Assembly: GCA_015490215.1 (NCBI GenBank)
Contig: WFYH01000163.1
Span: 1 to 8,452 of the forward strand
Length of the DNA stretch: 8,452 nucleotides
Reading direction: 5' to 3'
Origin: Aquificaceae bacterium
GTDB taxonomy: Bacteria; Aquificota; Aquificia; Aquificales; Aquificaceae
Made by a program: the position numbers and the translations under genes. The notes under the pieces are model-generated. The model saw only the letters and a program-made list of their open reading frames with translations. It did no database searches and was not told the DNA's origin. This document shows positions 6,354 to 8,452 of the stretch, piece after piece; position 1 is the first letter of the stretch, and each line of letters starts with the position of its first letter.

Positions 6354-6747
6354 GGAACTCCTCCACCTCTACTTTCCTGCATTCTTTAAAGAACCTCTCC
6401 CCCGGAACCCAGCAGTGATCCTCCCCTTCCGAACTGATGGATTTAACCGATACTCCGCGACTACGGAGTATATCAGCAACGCTTAAAGCTCTCCTCTCGG
6501 ATAGGGAGTAGTTGTAGGTCCTGCTTCCCTCCGGGGATGCAAAGCCGGATACTATAACCTCCTCCCCCTTCCTGAATATACTCAGTTTGCCTGCCTCCTC
6601 TTTCCTGACTTCGTAAGAGTCAAAATCAAAGTAAATCGTGGCCCTCTTTGCATAAACGTACCGCTTGCCTTCAGGGAACTTCGCCCTGACAAAATCTGGG
6701 GAAGCATCCCCCTGGTAAATCAGCACACTTATCAGAAGAGACAGCAT
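6325..6747 (-). CDS. OmpA/Pal-like peptidoglycan-associated protein heading the tra operon
   Basis: A 140-residue exported protein with an OmpA-C/MotB-type domain. Residues 1-15 are hydrophobic (MLSLLISVLIYQGDA), probably a signal peptide. The domain shows ATIYFDFDSYEVR (36-48), VIVSGFASPEGS (64-75), then YNYSLSERRALSVADIL (78-94) and SRGV. It closes with ECRKVEVE in place of the usual N-R-R-V-E-I. Arg85/86 are retained, but the peptidoglycan-contacting Asp of E. coli OmpA (GHTDRIGS) aligns with a Ser in GFASPEGS. Cys112 and Cys123 could pair. OmpA-like proteins are not core F T4SS parts; here it may tether the machine to the cell wall (inference). No ribosome-binding site precedes the ATG. 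The reading frame upstream of it (R-Y-L-Q-F-I-I-V) also looks like signal peptide, before a TAA at 6774-6772. Confidence 0.88.
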   Translation of the reverse strand: MLSLLISVLIYQGDASPDFVRAKFPEGKRYVYAKRATIYFDFDSYEVRKEEAGKLSIFRKGEEVIVSGFASPEGSRTYNYSLSERRALSVADILRSRGVSVKSISSEGEDHCWVPGERFFKECRKVEVEEFHGEEGFGLP

Positions 6748-6786
6748 GACGATTATGAATTGTAGGTAGCGTTAATAGCGGAAACA

Positions 6787-6795
6787 CCTCAAAAA
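6787..6795 (+). repeat. Direct repeat CCTCAAAAA, copy 1
   Basis: Nine-base repeat, identical to the copy at 6818-6826 and 31 bases (about three helical turns) from it, start to start. The two copies flank the inverted repeat, this one sharing a base with it. Confidence 0.45.
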
Positions 6796-6813
6796 ACTTC
6801 ACCTTGTGAAGTT
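6795..6813. promoter_or_regulatory. Perfect 8+8 bp inverted repeat, candidate operator
   Basis: AACTTCAC-CTT-GTGAAGTT is a perfect dyad with a three-base centre, placed between the two operons. Its shape fits a dimeric repressor or activator site that could control both directions. On the minus strand the dyad runs into TTTTTT, so a weak intrinsic terminator or attenuator is an alternative. However, an 8-bp, A/T-rich stem with a three-base loop would be unstable, especially in a thermophile. Confidence 0.6.
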
Positions 6814-6817
6814 ATAG

Positions 6818-6826
6818 CCTCAAAAA
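6818..6826 (+). repeat. Direct repeat CCTCAAAAA, copy 2
   Basis: Second copy. With the preceding G it also pairs with TTGAGGC at 6842-6848 as a 7-bp inverted repeat. It could be a second protein-binding half-site, or chance in A/T-rich DNA. Confidence 0.45.
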
Positions 6827-6871
6827 TCTACGTCAGCTTCCTTGAGGCATAGTTTCGTAAAGCTAAAAATA

Positions 6872-7477
6872 ATGTCCGTGAGACCGGAGTATATCCTGGC
6901 GGGACTGTGGGCTTTCTGCCTGTGCGCTTTTGCAGTAGAGCACCTCGGCATTTACGGCAGGGTTTACCCCATAAAAGAGAAGAGCATACTTGAAAGGCTG
7001 AGGTCGGCTAAACCGCCTCATATACATAAGGAAGAGATAGAAAAGAAGCTACTGGAAGCAGCGGAAGTGGACCTCGGACTTCCAGCTGCGAAAGCCCTGA
7101 GAGTTTCCGAGGACAGACTAATATTCAGAGCACCACGGGATTTAAGGGTAGGAGGCAGGCTCATTGCAAAGAAGGGAAGTGTGGTAAACGTGCTTGAGAA
7201 GATAACTCTCAACAGAGTTTACGTATTCCTTGATGATTACATGCTCAAAGACTTTGTCTCCTTCGCAGAGAAGTATCCCACCACATTCCTTATCACCCGG
7301 GGCAACGTCCTTGAGGCAAGAAGGAGGTACCCAGACCTCACCATCTACATGGCTCTGCCGGTTATGGTGGAAAAGCTCAAAATCAAGGCAGTCCCTACGG
7401 TTGTCTATCAGTCCGGGGACAGGCTCGTAAAGGTGGAGGTTCCATGGGCGGAAGGAAGAGCTTTATTGCCCTTTTGA
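6872..7477 (+). CDS. traW: TraW, periplasmic pilus assembly protein
   Basis: TraW is an exported F-type T4SS protein needed for pilus assembly; it works with TrbC and TraU. From the ATG at 6872 it is 201 residues (F TraW is 210). A signal peptide (about 1-21, ending CAFA) is followed by the TraW hallmark LGIYGRVYPIKEKSILERL (25-43), matching LG-x-x-G-x-x-x-PIKE. A helical Lys/Glu region precedes the C-terminal domain (about 84-190). That domain has LRVGGRLIAKKGSVVNVLE, VYVFLDD (116-122), TTFLITRGNVLEARRRYPD and KIKAVPTVVYQSGDRLVKVE. The last block aligns with F TraW FGIDQVPARV...GDRFLKVEF. A TTG at 6842 would add ten residues; neither start has a clear ribosome-binding site. The ATG gives the better signal peptide. 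It overlaps traU by 34 bases. Confidence 0.94.
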   Translation: MSVRPEYILAGLWAFCLCAFAVEHLGIYGRVYPIKEKSILERLRSAKPPHIHKEEIEKKLLEAAEVDLGLPAAKALRVSEDRLIFRAPRDLRVGGRLIAKKGSVVNVLEKITLNRVYVFLDDYMLKDFVSFAEKYPTTFLITRGNVLEARRRYPDLTIYMALPVMVEKLKIKAVPTVVYQSGDRLVKVEVPWAEGRALLPF

Positions 7478-8424
7478 TACCGGTGCTTTTAGCTTTCTCA
7501 AACCCACCGTGCATAGACCCCATATCCACGGTGGACTGGTCTTTCTTCGTTGATACCCTGGAACTGAAAAGGACATGCTCCTGCTCCACTTCCGGGAAGC
7601 TTAAAGTGGGTCTCCACTTTCGGGTAGCGGAACCGATAGCCTTCATAGAGGTTCCCCGGCGGGCATGGGAGTTTCTATGCCTCGGACACAGGAGGAGTGA
7701 TCTCTCGGTAAGAAGGAATGACGGGACAAACCAGTCCGATGGAGCTTCCAAGGTCAACGTGCATTACATCAAGTATCCCGTTTTCGGAGTTCTCAACATA
7801 GTGATGGATTACCTGTGCGTGGATAAAGGCACAGACTTTGACTTCATCCCCACGGGTCTGAGCGAACTCAACCCGCTAATATGGGACGACAAGCTTGCAG
7901 CTTTGATCCAACCCTGGAAGCTCCTTGTGGCGTCGCCCGTAGCCCAGATAACCTGCCTTGCGGACTGCGTGGCTACATCTACAGCTCCCGAGGCGACGGA
8001 AGCTCTCAGAAATTCCATGTTCTGGTGTGCGGGCTGCTGGGGAACCATATACCCCGATACAACCACATCGTATGGACTTAACGCCGTTACGGAAAGCGGT
8101 CTGATAGCAACGAGGATTCTGGATGTAATGCACGAATCCGCTCAGCTCTTTCTGTATAAGGAAACCTCCGGACTTTCATTCATCGCAAGCGCAATGGATA
8201 TAAGCATCCCTTCCTTTGACGTCAAATGCCAGCCCTTTTACTTTCCCGCAATAGTCAAATCTCAGTACTGGCTCAACCTTGCCTATCCGACACCCGAAGA
8301 AGCGGTTCCCATAGGAGACTGGGGCCTCAAGTGGGCGCTCATGAAGTCAAGACCGGGAGAGGAAAACTTCGTGTGGGTGGTCTGGAGAATAAGGGACTGT
8401 TGCGTGGGGTTCCAGTTCCCATGA
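7444..8424 (+). CDS. traU: TraU, periplasmic DNA-transfer/pilus protein
   Basis: TraU is a Cys-rich exported protein for mating-pair stabilisation and DNA transfer. The 326 residues match F TraU (about 330). A signal peptide (about 1-20) leads to CIDPISTVDWSF (23-34). Next come CSC at 45-47, EPIAFIEVPRR (63-73), and VNVHYIKYPVFGVLNIV (104-120), like VHWYKYPLTYWLNII of F. Then come SELNPLIWDDKLAALI (140-155), NPIAQ-like SPVAQITCLADCVATS (164-179) and the hallmark MFWCAGCWGTIYP (192-204). It ends in VWRIRDCC. Twelve Cys are present (23, 45, 47, 79, 125, 171, 175, 195, 198, 262, 319, 320), a likely DsbC client. The usual C-W-S-C near the N-terminus reads D-W-S-F, so two Cys are lost. The ATG at 7444 follows GGAGG by four bases and overlaps traW by 34 bases. 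The stop overlaps the next start. Confidence 0.97.
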   Translation: MGGRKSFIALLIPVLLAFSNPPCIDPISTVDWSFFVDTLELKRTCSCSTSGKLKVGLHFRVAEPIAFIEVPRRAWEFLCLGHRRSDLSVRRNDGTNQSDGASKVNVHYIKYPVFGVLNIVMDYLCVDKGTDFDFIPTGLSELNPLIWDDKLAALIQPWKLLVASPVAQITCLADCVATSTAPEATEALRNSMFWCAGCWGTIYPDTTTSYGLNAVTESGLIATRILDVMHESAQLFLYKETSGLSFIASAMDISIPSFDVKCQPFYFPAIVKSQYWLNLAYPTPEEAVPIGDWGLKWALMKSRPGEENFVWVVWRIRDCCVGFQFP

Positions 8425-8452
8425 TAGGGGTTTTGCTGGGTGCGGCTTTGAG
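8421..8452 (+). CDS. Start of a further exported T4SS protein (partial)
   Basis: An ATG at 8421-8423 overlaps the traU stop by four bases (ATGA) and opens M-I-G-V-L-L-G-A-A-L before the window ends. The hydrophobic opening looks like a signal peptide. In F-type systems trbC or traN commonly follows traU, so one of these is the likeliest identity, but ten residues cannot decide it. Confidence 0.5.
   Translation, partial: MIGVLLGAAL

Larger units (their letters stand above)
6748..6871. other. Divergent intergenic regulatory region
   Basis: The only real non-coding stretch in the window, between the two divergently oriented operons. It is A/T-rich and should hold both promoters. It contains a perfect inverted repeat, two direct repeats and a 7-bp inverted pair (GCCTCAA 6817-6823 and TTGAGGC 6842-6848). 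No convincing pair of -35 and -10 boxes was found. Weak -10-like words are TACAAT (minus strand, 6764-6759), TATAAC (minus, 6816-6811) and TATAGC (plus, 6813-6818). Confidence 0.7.

Noticed and set aside
6185..6382. 65-codon frame overlapping the 68-codon gene
   Set aside because: Arg-rich shadow translation. The 68-codon frame has the better ribosome-binding site and helix-like composition.
6791..6813. Intrinsic terminator reading leftward (dyad followed by T6)
   Set aside because: Short A/T-rich stem with a three-base loop, placed upstream of the leftward operon where a terminator makes little sense. An operator is the better reading, though attenuation is not excluded.
6842..6869. Promoter TTGAGG - 16 bp - TAAAAA for traW
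   Set aside because: Only 4/6 matches in each box, and the implied transcription start would fall after the chosen ATG.
6842..6871. Ten-residue N-terminal extension of TraW from TTG
   Set aside because: No ribosome-binding site, and the extension precedes an already good signal peptide.
7395..7757. 120-codon open frame on the minus strand
   Set aside because: Antisense to traW/traU, both secure. Arg/Ser/Pro-rich translation of shadow type.

Overview
The window is a compact block of a conjugation-type (F-like, MPF-F) type IV secretion system (T4SS). Most genes are recognised from conserved family motifs in the translations. Arg codons AGG/AGA, Ile codon ATA, Lys/Glu-rich proteins and very tight gene packing suggest a thermophilic bacterium, perhaps Aquificota. 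That placement is inference from composition only. No phage, insertion-sequence, rRNA, tRNA or CRISPR signal was seen.

Layout. A divergent intergenic region (about 6748-6871) separates two operons. The leftward operon (minus strand) runs in this order: an OmpA/Pal-like periplasmic protein, a 68-residue helical protein, traA (pilin), traL, traE, traK, traB, a small lipoprotein with a DUF192-like stretch, dsbC, traV and traC. The traC gene leaves the window at its left edge. The rightward operon (plus strand) is traW, traU and the first 10 codons of another exported protein. In the F plasmid, traW and traU follow traC. Here they sit on the other side of the pilin genes and point the opposite way.

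How the genes work together. TraA is the pilin. TraL, TraE (VirB8-like), TraB (VirB10-like) and TraC (VirB4-like ATPase) form the inner-membrane assembly machine. TraK (VirB9-like), the TraV lipoprotein and the outer part of TraB form the envelope-spanning core. TraW and TraU are periplasmic factors for pilus extension and mating-pair formation. DsbC is the disulfide isomerase expected for Cys-rich partners such as TraU (12 Cys), TraV and TraB. The three cistrons not standard for F (OmpA-like, 68-residue and DUF192-like lipoprotein) are the least explained.

Regulation. Nearly every internal cistron overlaps its neighbour by 1-50 bases, and most have a strong GGAGG-type ribosome-binding site, pointing to translational coupling. 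Both operon-first genes lack a visible ribosome-binding site. The divergent region holds a perfect 8+8 bp inverted repeat with a 3-base centre, flanked by two CCTCAAAAA direct repeats. It is a good candidate operator for co-control of both operons.
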